From Gymnothorax reevesii (lineage: Eukaryota > Chordata > Actinopteri > Anguilliformes > Muraenidae), in assembly GCA_029721435.1 (NCBI GenBank), contig CM056583.1:50571620-50635619 (forward strand): a stretch of DNA of 64,000 nucleotides. Direction: 5' to 3'. Shown here piece after piece: positions 31,831 through 44,255 of the stretch (position 1 is the first letter of the stretch; each line of letters begins with the position of its first letter). Position numbers and translations under genes: made by a program. The notes under the pieces are model-generated. The model did no database searches and had not been told where the DNA came from. It saw nothing but the letters and a program-made list of their open reading frames with translations.

Positions 31831-33383
31831 CAACCCCAATTCCAAAATAGTTGGGACAAAATGTAAATTGTGAATAAAATCAAAATGTAATGCCTTTCAA
31901 ATCACACCAGTTAGTAGTTTATTCACAAGAGAACAGCGATAACATAGCAAATGTTGAAACTGAGAAATTTCAAAATTTTATCCACAAAATTAGCTCATTT
32001 CAAATTTGATGGCTGCTACAGGTCTCAAAAAGGTTGGGACAGGGGTCTGTTTAGCATCCCCTCTTCTTCTTAACACAGGGTGGAGGTGTCTGGGCATTGA
32101 GGAGACAAGTTTGTGGTCTCTCTTGTTGAATACAGGCTTAATACAGGCTTCCAGCTGCTGGAGAGTTTTGGTTCTCCTTTGATAAACTTTTTAATTTAAT
32201 TATGCTCCAAATGTTCTCAATCGGTGAAAGATCAGGAGTGCAGGCAGGCCATGGACTCTTCTAATACGAAGCAATGCTGTTGTAATAGCAGCAGTATGTG
32301 GTTTTCCATTGTCCTGCTGAAATACACAAAGCCTTCCTTGGAATAGATGTCATCTGGAGGGGAGTGTTTGTTGCTCTAAAACCTTTATATACTTTTCAGC
32401 ATTCATGGTGCTTTTTAAAACATGCAAGCCTCCCACACCATATACACTAATGCATCCCCATACCATCAGAGATGTTGGCTTTTGAACTGAACGCTGATAA
32501 CAGGAGGGGTGGACGTTCTCCTCTTTAGCCCGGGGGACACAACACCCATGATTTCCAACAAGAATGTCAAATTTGGACTCGTCTGACCACAGGACACTTT
32601 GCCACTTTGCTGCAGTCCATTTTAAATGAGCCTTGGCCCACAGAACACAGTGGCGCTTCTGGATTATGCTCAACAATGGATTCCTTTTTGCATGATAGAG
32701 TTTTAGGCTGCAGGTTGGACTGTGTTTACAGACAGTGGTTTCTTGAAATATTCCTGGGCCCATTTAGTAATGTCAATGACAGAATCATGCCGGTGAGTGA
32801 TGCAGTGGCGTTTCAGGGACCGAAGATCACGGGCATCCAATAAAGGCCTTCGGCCTTGTCCCTTACGCGCATTCTTTTTCCAGTTTCTCTGAATCTTTTG
32901 AAAACATTATACAATGTCGATGATGAGACCTTCAAAGCCTTCGCAATTTGACATTGAGGAACACTGTTTTTAAAGTATTCCACAATTCTTTTTACACAAG
33001 CCTTCACAGGTTGAAGAGCCTCTGGCCATTTTGTACTTCTGAGAGACTCAGCCTCTCTAAGCCATCCCTTTTACAGCCAATCATGTTACACACCTGATGC
33101 CAGTTAATGTAATTACTTGCTAAATGTTCTTTCAGTTGATTCTCTTATATATTAATTGCTTTTTCAGCCCTTTTTTGCTTGGTTCCCAACTTTTTTGAGA
33201 CCAGTTGCAGCCAGATAATTTGAAATGAGCTCATTTTGCTGATAAAAATGTCTGTTTCAACATTTGAAATGTTGTCTATGTTCAATTGCAAATAATATAT
33301 CAGCTCAAGTGGTCTGATAGTCATTGCAGTATGATTTTATTCACAATTTACACTTCATCCCAACTATTTTGGAATTGGGGTTG
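31831..33383 (-). mobile_element. Tc1-like family F, both ends present (1553 bp)
   Basis: Left CAACCCCAATTCCAAAATAG (31831) and right CTATTTTGGAATTGGGGTTG (ending 33383) are matching inverted repeats, each flanked by TA (31829-31830 and 33384-33385). Inner inverted copies AAAAAGGTTGGGACAGG and CCCAACTTTTTTGAGACC lie at both sides. The structure is a complete insertion with its target duplication. The transposase inside is broken. A partial relative lies at 56085-57003. Confidence 0.93.
32055..33007 (-). pseudogene. Tc1-like transposase (family F), frameshifted
   Basis: Minus strand. 33007-32813 gives the helix-turn-helix half: VKRIVEYFKNSVPQCQIAKA, then SSSTLYNVFKRFRETGK. 32763-32350 gives the first core block: [36 protein letters not shown] (first catalytic Asp), [13 protein letters not shown]. 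Below 32350, VFQQDNGKPHTAA (second Asp) and LSPIENIWS (Glu) are readable in other frames, and the end is near 32055. All three catalytic acids survive at codon level, but the frame is interrupted at least twice and a block after RETGK is missing, so the protein cannot be made. Confidence 0.88.
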
Positions 33384-33601
33384 TACATTAATGAGCCTGA
33401 CGTGACATGATAATGGCGCTAGATGAAAAATCAATTTTTAGCGTCTGTGTTGCTTGCCAACCATTTTGTACGCTCTATCTTGCTTGGTGGAAGAATGAAT
33501 AGTTCTCAACTTTATTGTTGCCTTATTACCAATAAATTGTAGATTTTTTTCTTGTGTGTTTATTTAATGGGCTATAAATAGGGTATCCATTATGTCAAAG
33601 C

Positions 33602-33740
33602 AATAAGCCCCTTGAAGCAGTGGGTTATAGTGATTTCACAACAGCGGAGGGGCACTAAGGTACTCCGCTGCGCGTTGTGCCTTAGAACTCCCCTCCGCTG
33701 TTGTAAAATCACTGTAACCCACTGCTTCTAGGGGCTTATT
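33602..33740. repeat. Long near-perfect hairpin 2
   Basis: Arms 33602-33660 and 33680-33740 are inverted copies about 59 bp long with few mismatches: AATAAGCCCCTTGAAGCAGT at the left pairs with ACTGCTTCTAGGGGCTTATT at the right. The 19-nt loop is CG-rich (CTCCGCTGCGCGTTG within it). It has the same layout as hairpin 1 (30237-30354) but is not homologous to it over the arms. Confidence 0.9.
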
Positions 33741-33940
33741 CCTTTAATATAATGTATCAAATTGAGTTAAACTGTTCAAAGTACCATACTTTATTCAGCA
33801 GATATGATAAAAATATTGTAGCATACATAAGCAGCTAAATCTATATATCTCTGAATTAATTTAATATTTCATTGTAAAACAAGGCAATCAGAAATAGCAG
33901 ACCTGGCCCCAGCCACGGGCTGACAGACAGACTGACAGAA

Positions 33941-33967
33941 ACACACACACACACACACACACACACA
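33941..33967. repeat. (AC)n microsatellite
   Basis: An uninterrupted run of about 13 AC units. Confidence 0.95.
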
Positions 33968-36900
33968 TGATCATTGCTTAACCTGGCCCCCTAGGGGAGG
34001 GGCCAGGTAACTAGAGGCACTCGTAGAGTGCAAACCTCCACAAAGGCAGCACAATCCAAATGTGCATGAGTGGGAGCAAAGTTCAGTAATTGTGTGTGAT
34101 AGGATTTCAAGATGGCTGCCATGGTAGCCATATTGTTTCACTGATCGTGGTCAAAATCAATTGGGGGCATCCTTGATGTAATAGCAATTGTCACCATTGA
34201 TATGACATAATTCTGAGGCGGACTCTGTTTTTGAACAAGCACTGTCAGTTTGCCATTTTGCTTAAATGTGTTTCTCCTCCTACGCCTTTGCCTAAGCTAC
34301 AGTATTGTCATAAACACAAACAGCACATACTAAAACCTGATCTCACCTCCAAGACTCACACCAACACAGAAAAAGCATGTTCCCCAGGAACGTACAGAAT
34401 AAATCTTGGTGGAAGACATACAGCCACAACAGTCAATTTGCCAAACAAGCGCAGACAGAAATTGCTATGCATCACTGACTCAAGTGAGAATGATCATTTT
34501 CTACCATTTTACTGTATACAATACCTTTAAATTGTGAGTTTCTTGAAACCATTTTCTCCATAAATGAACAGAAGCACTCGTGCAATGTTTAAATTTACTT
34601 AATGAACAAACACTGTAAATTCGGAAATTATACACTCGAGCATAAACAGCTGAATAAAGAGCTCTCCCTCACTCAAGAAACATTTTTTGTGTAATGATGT
34701 CACATGCTCCAGTTTTAGACATTGAAAATCCCCTTGAGTAAGCAGTTAGGTTTACAAGTCCCTTGTTCAAGAAACCTCCAGGAAGTGGACATTCGTAAGG
34801 ACTTTGGTCATCTCAAAATGGATGCATTGGTGATCTGACCGGACTGTTGGAGATTTCTGTCAATCAGATGTTAGTGCCATTTCACGGGTTTCGGGGAGGG
34901 GGCATTGCTTTGGAACCAAAAGTGAAAAATGTCTGTACTTGACCATGAGGTCAGAACCCTAGTAAAGAGCTCATAATTTTCCAAACATCAAATCACTGCT
35001 CGAGGGTTTTGCCTTGGAAAAACAACGAGACATGCCTTATAGAAGCCCATCTATTTTATGAGATTCAGGGGATTACGATGAGGGCACTGGACCACAAAAC
35101 ATCCCGCCTGCCTCAATATGTGCAATTATAGCTAAATGCATTTTAAATTGAATACTAGACTAAATGTAGGTTACTGGGTGGGAATGTCAATTTAGCCACG
35201 TTCTAGTAAGTGGATGGGTCATGTGATCTGAGTTTAAGCTTTACCCACCACAGAACTCAAGTCCTGATTCAATTCAGCCAAAAAGAATTCAGCAAAATCT
35301 GGTTATGACATTCATGACTCTGGTTGGTGGTCTTTTTATTTACTTTTTTTTAATTTCCCCTTGCTTTGCACTGATGACACACACTGAAAGTGTCTTTCTT
35401 TATTCCCTGATAATATTGTTATAATACCGAGTGCTCTCTGGTCATTCAGATATTCAGAGCACAAAGCCCAGAGAGGGTGTCAAGCTCACACAGCATGCTT
35501 TGACTTAACAGACTGATAATCTGCATATCCAATCATCCAAATGTAAAAATAGCCAAAGAGGTCTCTCACTTTCACAAACTGACAAAACCTTCAGGGCACT
35601 CTTTGATATTTCAATCACAAAGAGTTGAAACTAGAGGACATTTTTCGAGTGAATATGTGAGTGCTCCTGGGCAGGGCTTTGGGTGGACAGGTGTAATTTT
35701 TTGGCGTTTCTCTTTGTTTTTGACTCCTGATTCTAATTGTTTTGTGAAAACAGTGAAAGTTTTTGCTAACTGAACAAAATCACAAAAGGCAAAATTACAT
35801 TCAATTTACCATTCTTGTAAGGTTACAAATACTATATGTATTAACTGAACCAATAACAATCACTAAGGGTAACTCAGTAGAATTTAGCCACGGCTGTCAG
35901 GGTTGCTGCTGCAGCCAGCGCTCCTGTGTTGTGCTATTCTTGATATATAGAGAGAAATAATCAGAATTTTTTTGTTGAATAGTTTTATTTTTTCGTTTCA
36001 TCAACATAATGGGTAAATTCATTCGTCATCAAATTTTGGTTTAGCTTCTATGTCAAATTCCATGAATACTTTAGCCCGCTTTATTTCTGGCAAAGATGAG
36101 GCTACCATTGCGTGAAAATTAGGTCATAAGCAGACAAGATACTAAGTAGCTTTAATCCACAGATTAATCTGATTATCCACAGCAACATGCAGCACCTTAT
36201 ACAGTAGATCTAGTTCATGTACAGTGCAGTGGGGGTTGCAAAAAAAAAGGAAAAATGTTTTAATTCAGTGCCAATAAACTAAATGAACATTTGAAATGGT
36301 CTTAACATAACCTATATTGCCCACTGAAATGTGATAATATATTATTAATGAATATACTATCACATTTTAAGACAAGGCTGAACTGAATAGCGAATACTTA
36401 AACATCCAGATCTAAGTACTTATGGAATCTGCCATTTTCCCGTTAACAGCAATGTGAAATGTCCTATAGCTCTTAAATGGAAAGGGGTGAAAAAAGCTCT
36501 CTTTGATGATCCAAATTGTCTGCATTCCCATGGGCATTCTGACACCCAACTGCTGAAGACTTGGCAATTTCATAAAGAATCGAACCCACCAATATAACAG
36601 ATGCTCTGCCATATAACCAAACAAACATGACTGTAGTGTTAAGTGACCTATTGCACATGCATAGTAATTTAACAATAATGCCAGCTAGGCTAACCACGTA
36701 AGCTAAAACATAAATTAGTTGCCAAACATGCTCCCAGCGGGTAATGATAAAATCTGTGGCAAACTTCCCAGATCCCAGAACTATAAAAGGAGCGACAGAC
36801 AGCTAGAGTAATACCTGCACTAATATAAATATTCGCTCAATATAATGAACACAAAAGAACTACTCACATTTCACACATGCGTACTTTGCTGAAAATAAAC

Positions 36901-39900
36901 GAACACAGAGAGAAAAAAAATTGATCATAAATATATCTCTCATTGCAAGACAACCAATGCAGAAAATGAGCGGAAACAATAGCTTGTGTATGATCCAATT
37001 TAAGCAGACAAAAAAGGTCAAAATGAGTGGTAATTAAGTACAAAATGCGTTAAGCCTGTACAGACTTTGATTAAGCTATGGCCAGTCAAAGTCTCTGTCA
37101 CATGACTTTTAAAATATTTCTCATCCTTTCAATGGATTTATATTTTCTAAGGATGGAAAGATGGCATCATCCACTTTCTTATTGTTTGGTCACATTTTCC
37201 TCACTGGAACTGTTGCACAACTTAACAGAAAAATTGTAAAAAAAAAAAAAAAATCCAAGTCATAATACAAGTCTCTACTCCATATGGGTAATTGTTTTAA
37301 CGTTGCTTTTATGTGAGAGTTGTCTTTCACTTTAAGCAAAACTGGGTAACATGTCTCATTTGCTACTTTGCTTGTTATGATTTTCATTAAAACATTAGAA
37401 AACCATGTATTTATAGTTCTCAAGTACTCTGAAGCCAACTAATGTTTGAGACATCATGACTTAGAACTGATGGCTGAACAGCACTGTTACACATACCTGC
37501 TCACTTTCTCCACCCACTCATCTTTAGTTTTGACATTGCCCCTGGGGGATATTATGTTCAACTCCCAAGACTTACATAAAATACAAAAGCAAATGTAAAG
37601 ACAATAACACAGGCCACATGCACACCTATGCCAAGGCTTGCAGAGATTATGTTGAGAAGAAAAAATGGATGACATCATTTTCAAAATTTGAATGGACATT
37701 TCTGTTTGTAAATTAATGTCAAATTTAGAATGCTCATTTAATAGCCTTATCAGCAATATTCCAGAGTCCAAGTAAAAATACAGCCACATTAAAAGAAACT
37801 TCTTCTTATCAGTGATCTGGATAAAATATACCTCGTACTCATAAATGGATGGATATGCCCCAGAATTTTATTCACCCTACAAAGCTGAATGATGGCAAAA
37901 GGAATTTAGCAAATTGATGCACAGGCTCTATTTTCAGAATGACAGCTAAGGAAAGTGTATTCCATGTACACATGGATACAAAATTACTATGTCCAATCCC
38001 ACCTTGGACTCTTTGTTATACCAAATATCTTTGGTATATCAAAGACAAACCACAAGAGGCTCTTTATTTGTCCTAATTCTTCCCCCAATATCTCCTTTCC
38101 CCCAGATTTTCTCTCGTTCGATCTAAGTGTAAAATATCAACGATGACACGCGATACTATAAAAAGCATATAAAAAGCAGTGTATGCATAGATGGTCCAAG
38201 AATCTCAGAAACACACTGCACTGAAAGGGGAGGCCAATGAGCATATGAGGAGAATTATACATTTTATTTGTTTTTCCAGCATTTATTACATTAGTCCATC
38301 AGCAATTACCTCATTCTTTAAAGCAGCAATATCATTCTTTCTCATTCAAGTTGGCTTTAATGTTCAGTTGGTTCTGCATAAGGTTTATCCAAATATTAGG
38401 TAACCAAGGGTAACCTAAAGTTTCTTTGTGCACCAACTCAAACATAAAGTGTTTCAGCTGAAGTCAAGGCCCCTTTTGTCAGAGTTTATAAGCACATTCT
38501 TGGTCAGGGACCCAATTGTCAAGTTATTTAATATGTTTGTGTCAAGTTTTACAGGTTTTAATTTTTAAATTGTGGGCCGAGACCACATTCAAACTTGCGC
38601 ATTGTTAAATAAAAACCTAAATCTGTTTACAGTTAATTCAATGCAGGATTTGGTTGGCAATGCAGTAACACACACCTGATAATAATAGTGTTCCAAACCA
38701 TAATATGCAAATTACTACCTTCCTTATTACAGTAATTGAAGAGATTTGTGTTGTATTAATTTACAGTTCCACACCTGTGTTTTTAAGTGCAGTATTCTTA
38801 GTGGTAATGCGGAATTTATTTGTTGCGATACTTTGCAACAATACCCACAAAAAATAGTTCATTAATTGTTGCAAAATACAGTTTTATATTGTTTTCTTGT
38901 GGGTACCCATGGCAACTGCAAACAGATTCAAGACCACATCAATCAACTTTGATCTTGAAACCCCAAAGCAGCTCCAGTCATGAACCGTTTGCTTTATTTA
39001 ATGGAGATGTTGCTGCACCAATTTTATTTACCACAAACTGATAGAGATTGTGTCCCCAGAAAGTGACCTCTTTGGACTGCTCTCTGTTGTTCAAACATGT
39101 CCTATGAACCCAGCACATCAACTGTGACATCACTGAAAGATTATTTGGCAGGGAGGCGACTCACTCGGCTGATGTCTCTGCAATGTGTAATGGAATAAGA
39201 CGCCTTTGTGTTGGCCACAGCAGGCAAAAACACATCTGAAAGCTGTTATCAGCTGCGATGACATCAGCTCATCTGGCCAAGGCTCCACTGAGCTCATTCC
39301 CTCAGTCCAGTCGGTGAGTGAATGAATGAGTGTGCTCTGGGGCTTCAACGCACTATACACACACACACTCACACACACACACACTCACACACTCATGCAT
39401 GCACTCACAGACAGAAACACAGGCACATAAACGCACGCATCAAGACACAACACAAGACTTTTGATGAGAAATGGAAGACAGGCCATCTGGAATATGGGAG
39501 ACTATTAAGGCACACCTCAGTGCTGCCTTTTAAAATGAAACGTGGTTTACAGTAATTTGCAGCTCATCAGATGTTGGTCATCTTCTTGCCAATGGATATG
39601 ATTACTTTGGTTTAAAAACTCAAAACAATGGGCTTAAGGTCATCTTGCGGGACCATGTGCCATATGGCAAATCACATCCTGCAAATTCTAACTTGGGAAA
39701 TAATGGATTTCTAATCATTTTCATCAGAAATGGCTGTTCTCTTCGAAAGGGCCTAAAAACACTGAATCTGTTATAAAAGACCTTAGAGTATTTAACAGAT
39801 AAAGGGTAACAAATCAACACATAAAATACCAGGTGTGTCCTAATCCAGCTCAAAGGTGCAATTGCTAGGTTGACTTGCTCTTAGAACAAAAGATAATACC

Positions 39901-41540
39901 AATAGGAGCTCAGTAATTTTGACTCGAAAACATGTCCAAGCCAACAGTAATAGTCAGGCCCTGCCGAACCAACCCTCTTGTCACACTTGTAACAAGTCAT
40001 TTTACCAGACAACACGAGAAAACTGCTCGTACCACAAACAACAATATTCATATAGAGCTTTGTTCAACTGTACTTGATAAAAGGGACAAAAATAGCGATA
40101 GCTGATGCTGCATACAAGACCGCCTGAAAACATAAAATAGCAAAGGAAAGAGAAGCCACTTATTCATTAAAAACTGAGGGTCTAATAGAAAATCTAATTA
40201 AATGGTTAAAAAAAACACTATCCTAAATACATCTACAACTCCAACTTCAATAGATTGGCTCATCCTGGAAAAGCCAAATGAAATTAAAAAAATTTGAATT
40301 GTCCATTCTCCCTCTACTATATGGAAAAGACTACAACAATATTGCGATATTTGATGCTTTAACTGAAGAATTCAATTGCTTATTGATATTACATGCTTTT
40401 TTTCGAATCTGATGATGATGTGAGCTCAGAAATACTCTAGTAAACCTTTGTAAGTCAACACCACAGCTGTTTTGTAAGAACTAGATATGGCATGCCAAAA
40501 TGGCCTGCCATTCATTTAATTGGAAACTGCTCAATGCCGCAGCATGCTGACATGGAGCCTTATTTCCAGCACCATGCGCATGTGCGCTGTGTGACTTTCC
40601 TCTTATGTGTAATTTGGGGCCCGTGAACGCGCCGGAGTGTGGGGTAACTATGACGACAGCCTGTGCCAATGGCACTCCTACACAGGGTGCGTGTTCATGA
40701 TCAATGTTCTCCAAAATGTAATTATAACCTCTGCGAAACGTAAGAGAAACCCATGTGTGCCTGCACCCAGTAAAGGCTTAAATGTAGTTTGGAAATGCAT
40801 TTTGTCAACCCAACAGCAATATGAAATGTTTATAAAGTACTAACAGGATAGAAATACTATTTATTACATCACAGAAATATCAGCAAAATAGATCGCTTGT
40901 TGCTGTTTAACATGAAAGTGTTTAATCTCATATTTTCCACACAGCTCAAAGCTAAATATATTCATAGAAAGTGAGACTTTTTGTGGTTGTTAGCTTATGA
41001 ACTCCACTATCCTTATAGTCTTTCACAGAAAATTCCTGCAATTCCACAATCACAGGCCCATAAGAGGCGCAATTAAAAAAAAGAAAAAAAATATCCCATT
41101 TCCAACCCAGTTTTTTCCCAGCATTATCAGAACTCATCCAGAAGGCGTGGATACATCCCACTTAATATAAAAAGGTGGGCATTCAGTGCACATCACTCAA
41201 CCATTGAACTTTTTTTCATCAAATGCATGATCACAGAATGAACAGTGTTACAATGTTTCCTGCCTAGCAGCAGTTTTTACTGACACTAAAATATGGGCCA
41301 CAAGACACGTATCTGTTTTATCCTCCTATTAGTTCATTTAACATATGTTTGAGTCCTTCTCCTTATATGGAGTTGGTAAATTTATAAGTCATCTCATTAA
41401 TAGCAGCCCAGTTTTAAAAAGTACATCCAGTCAATCTTCGTTTTGCACTTATCTGTTTCTTCCTCTTTGAGGACTCTCACATTTTCTTTGTGCACATAGA
41501 GTTGCTGAATCATCGAATCTCTGCTGCATCACTCTGGTGC
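33968..41540. other. Long stretch without recognised genes or elements
   Basis: I see no transposon ends, RNA genes or coding frames of note in these 7.6 kb. Small items: a GC-rich hairpin CTGGCCCCCTAGGGGAGGGG / CCAGG at 33983-34007, a poly-A run near 37238-37252, and a TATA-like CTATAAAAGG at 36781-36790 with nothing downstream to support a promoter. This could be intron or intergenic DNA. Confidence 0.45.
39354..39400. repeat. Imperfect (CA)n stretch
   Basis: ACACACACACACTCACACAC and similar runs interrupted by CTCA units, then ATGCATGC. Confidence 0.9.
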
Positions 41541-42760
41541 ACCTCAGATGCTGCTCACAAACACTGCGCCTGTGACGGTGCGTTCAGGAACCACACGCAA
41601 AAGGGAAATCCAAAAAACGTATGCCTTTGATGAAGTCCGAGTCAAAACCAAAAAACACAAGAATTGCCAAGCCACAATACGAAATCCAAAAACAGTGTTG
41701 ATAAGACAGGCAGGGGTCAGAACCAGGAAGACAGATGAGCATAGGTACGTAAACGGTAGGCAAAAAATCGTAGTTAATGAACAAAGCCAAGGGTCATACA
41801 TAGGGCATCCAAACACAGAAATTGTGGTCATACAAAAATGGGTCGAAATCCAGAGAGACAAAAACAATACAACAAGGGCAATGGCAAGAATCGAAGTCGG
41901 ACAGTCCAGTAGAAGAACAATATTCAATGGCATACGAGGCGCTCTGCACAATGAAATATTGATCAACGTTCTGATAAGAGATGTGAGTGAAATGACTGCT
42001 TAAATACACACGGGGGAAGTCACATGCTATGCAGGAATCAGATGAACTGAATCAGACTAATTACAATGGGGGAATCACATGAGGGAAACCCTAACCATGA
42101 AAATAGGCAAAAGCCAAGACAAAGACGGGAATCACACAGAAAGCCTATGACATTTAAACAGCTCCGGTCCAGGAGTTCTACGTGCACAGATAACGTGCAC
42201 AGGAAAGTAATTAAGCACGTGCGAGAGATCTCGCAGAAACGCCCCAGGGGTACAGCTGAGCAAGAGGCGGGGACTAGAACAGGGCGATTGCTGAGAGGAA
42301 ATTAGTCTAAATTAGTGGTGGTGCAACTTTACAGATTTAACTGGAGTGCCTGTTAGTAAGTTAGTAATCTATATACATGGATTAGTTGTGTTAATAGACT
42401 ATGACACAAAATACAAATGTTAGTCTCGTTAGTAATCAGAACAGAAAGACGAAGGAAGTAAACGAGAATCAAAGGAATATTTTAAACACCAGAATTCATT
42501 TAAATCACCCGAAGTCAGTGAGCACGCAGACAGGGAAGATGGACGGAACCAACTAAATTACAAGACAGGGGAGACAAGTGCAATGGAGCTGAGAAATGGA
42601 ATGAACTAAAATCCTGAGTATTACAATAACCAAAAAGAATAAATAAAAGAAAAAAATCATGAACACAGAACATGAACATAAACATGACAAAAAACCATTA
42701 CCATGAAAGCACCAAACATATTTTATCTCATTTGACGTTTCCTACCCTCTCAAAACATGG
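41541..42760. repeat. Repeat-like, A-rich region, unclassified
   Basis: Purine-rich on the plus strand, with words such as GGGGGAATCACATGAGGG, CAAAGACGGGAATC, and ACATGAACATAAACATGAC near the end. The wording recalls terminal regions of fish retroelements, but there is no LTR pair, primer site or TIR to prove it. A 151-codon plus frame (41548-42003) and a 140-codon minus frame overlap completely, a sign of biased composition rather than coding. Confidence 0.3.
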
Positions 42761-44255
42761 CTAATAAAGGCTGAACACCAAATATTGTGTATGTTTGTTC
42801 TGTGCAGTCATGCTATCTTGGGTCATTTTAAAAATCATAGTTACTTAATGTTTTGAATCTTATCTGACAAGTAGCTGAATAGTTATGACATCAAGTATGG
42901 AAGTCTGCGATTAGTCTAAGAATTAAGAATGTGTATACAGTGGTTAATAAATTATTGGCTATGTAGTATTTGAACTACATTTATACTGTGCTGTAAATGC
43001 ACACATGGATGCAGTCAATGCTGCTTAGCTAGCTACATAGCTTGGACAGAATAAATAAGGGCCTGCGTTCACTGGAAGTGAGTTTTTTTTTGTTTTTTGT
43101 GACAGCGCTCAGTGTTCATAACGCCAAAACGTCCTAAACTTTCGCTCCGCTCACAGCACTTTTTTGAACTGCATTGGACTCATTGTCACCTCTCTCTCAC
43201 TGACAAATCAAAATCAAGAGGAGGGAGGGCCTTACAATATCAATAGTTAGCTAGTTATGGTGTTTCAAACCAATTAGCAACAGTTAGGTTTGCCAAATAT
43301 TTTTTGTTTAGGGAACTCTAGGTTTTCTGACAAGTTAGTTAGTTAGTATTAATGTTAGTGAAACAATGTTTACTATTACAGCCAAAAAGCTGAAGTGAGG
43401 TACACTGTCACTGTGTAGGTTCCAATTTATTTTAACTGGGGTAGCTACGGTTCCCTAAGCACAGTTGCGAGCTACAAGAGCAACATACTTACATGATTCA
43501 ATCCATATATGACTTTATATGGTTTTAGTTACGCTTTTGGGAAATAAACATTAATTGGCTCAGTTGCTGACAATATGCGATTTTTTAAAAATCGTATTAG
43601 CAAACCTCCCTAAGGTTAAACTGAGACTGCATTCATACCGATGGATTGTGGATGTGCTAAGAAGACAGTTTTTGTAACTTGTATATGTAAACAGAGCATT
43701 TTTCTCTTGCATTTGTTTTGAGATTCTTCTGTTTTTGACTTTGTATCATTTCTGCTTTTGCAGCACGTCTCTCTAATTGGAGATATTTTGGTCCGCTGCA
43801 GCACGTTTGCCCTGGTCGGCCACTGTAGCTAGGGATAAAATACAACCTGAACATTGGCAAGATTGGTATAGTGACACACTGTGAACTGGAAATAGCAGAT
43901 TAACTGGATAGATGTCAATGATAGCCACGTATTCAGAAGTATTGGACCAAATAACCTACATTCCGTTTATACCCTGCTGTGATTGCTATACAACCAACTG
44001 GACGATGATGTTGGTCTTAAAATCAGGTGTGGTGAGGTACATTGCTGGCGTGTTACTCTCATGAGGTAGCATAGAGCTCTTGCGCGATTGACCAACAAAA
44101 ACATGGTCTAAAGTCAATAGTCAATTTTTAACTGCTATTTTAAGGGCACATTCTTAAGATAGTATTATGCGCCTTTATAGGCAAGTACACTATGTGCATA
44201 CCCTCTGCATGTTACACACACAGGGATGAGCAGCAGCATACAAATCTGCAAACGA
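42761..44255. other. Unassigned DNA
   Basis: No gene or element is recognised between the repeat-like region and the TTAA element. Confidence 0.5.

Noticed and set aside
33941..33967. Possible regulatory Z-DNA or CRISPR-like array
   Set aside because: It is a plain AC microsatellite. No spaced repeat array of CRISPR type exists anywhere in the window.
36781..36790. TATA box-like CTATAAAAGG
   Set aside because: No downstream exon, no CpG-rich context and no supporting motif; expected by chance in AT-rich DNA.
41544..42003. 151-codon plus and 140-codon minus frames
   Set aside because: They overlap completely in a region of biased base composition. The minus frame looks hydrophobic only because the plus strand is A-rich.
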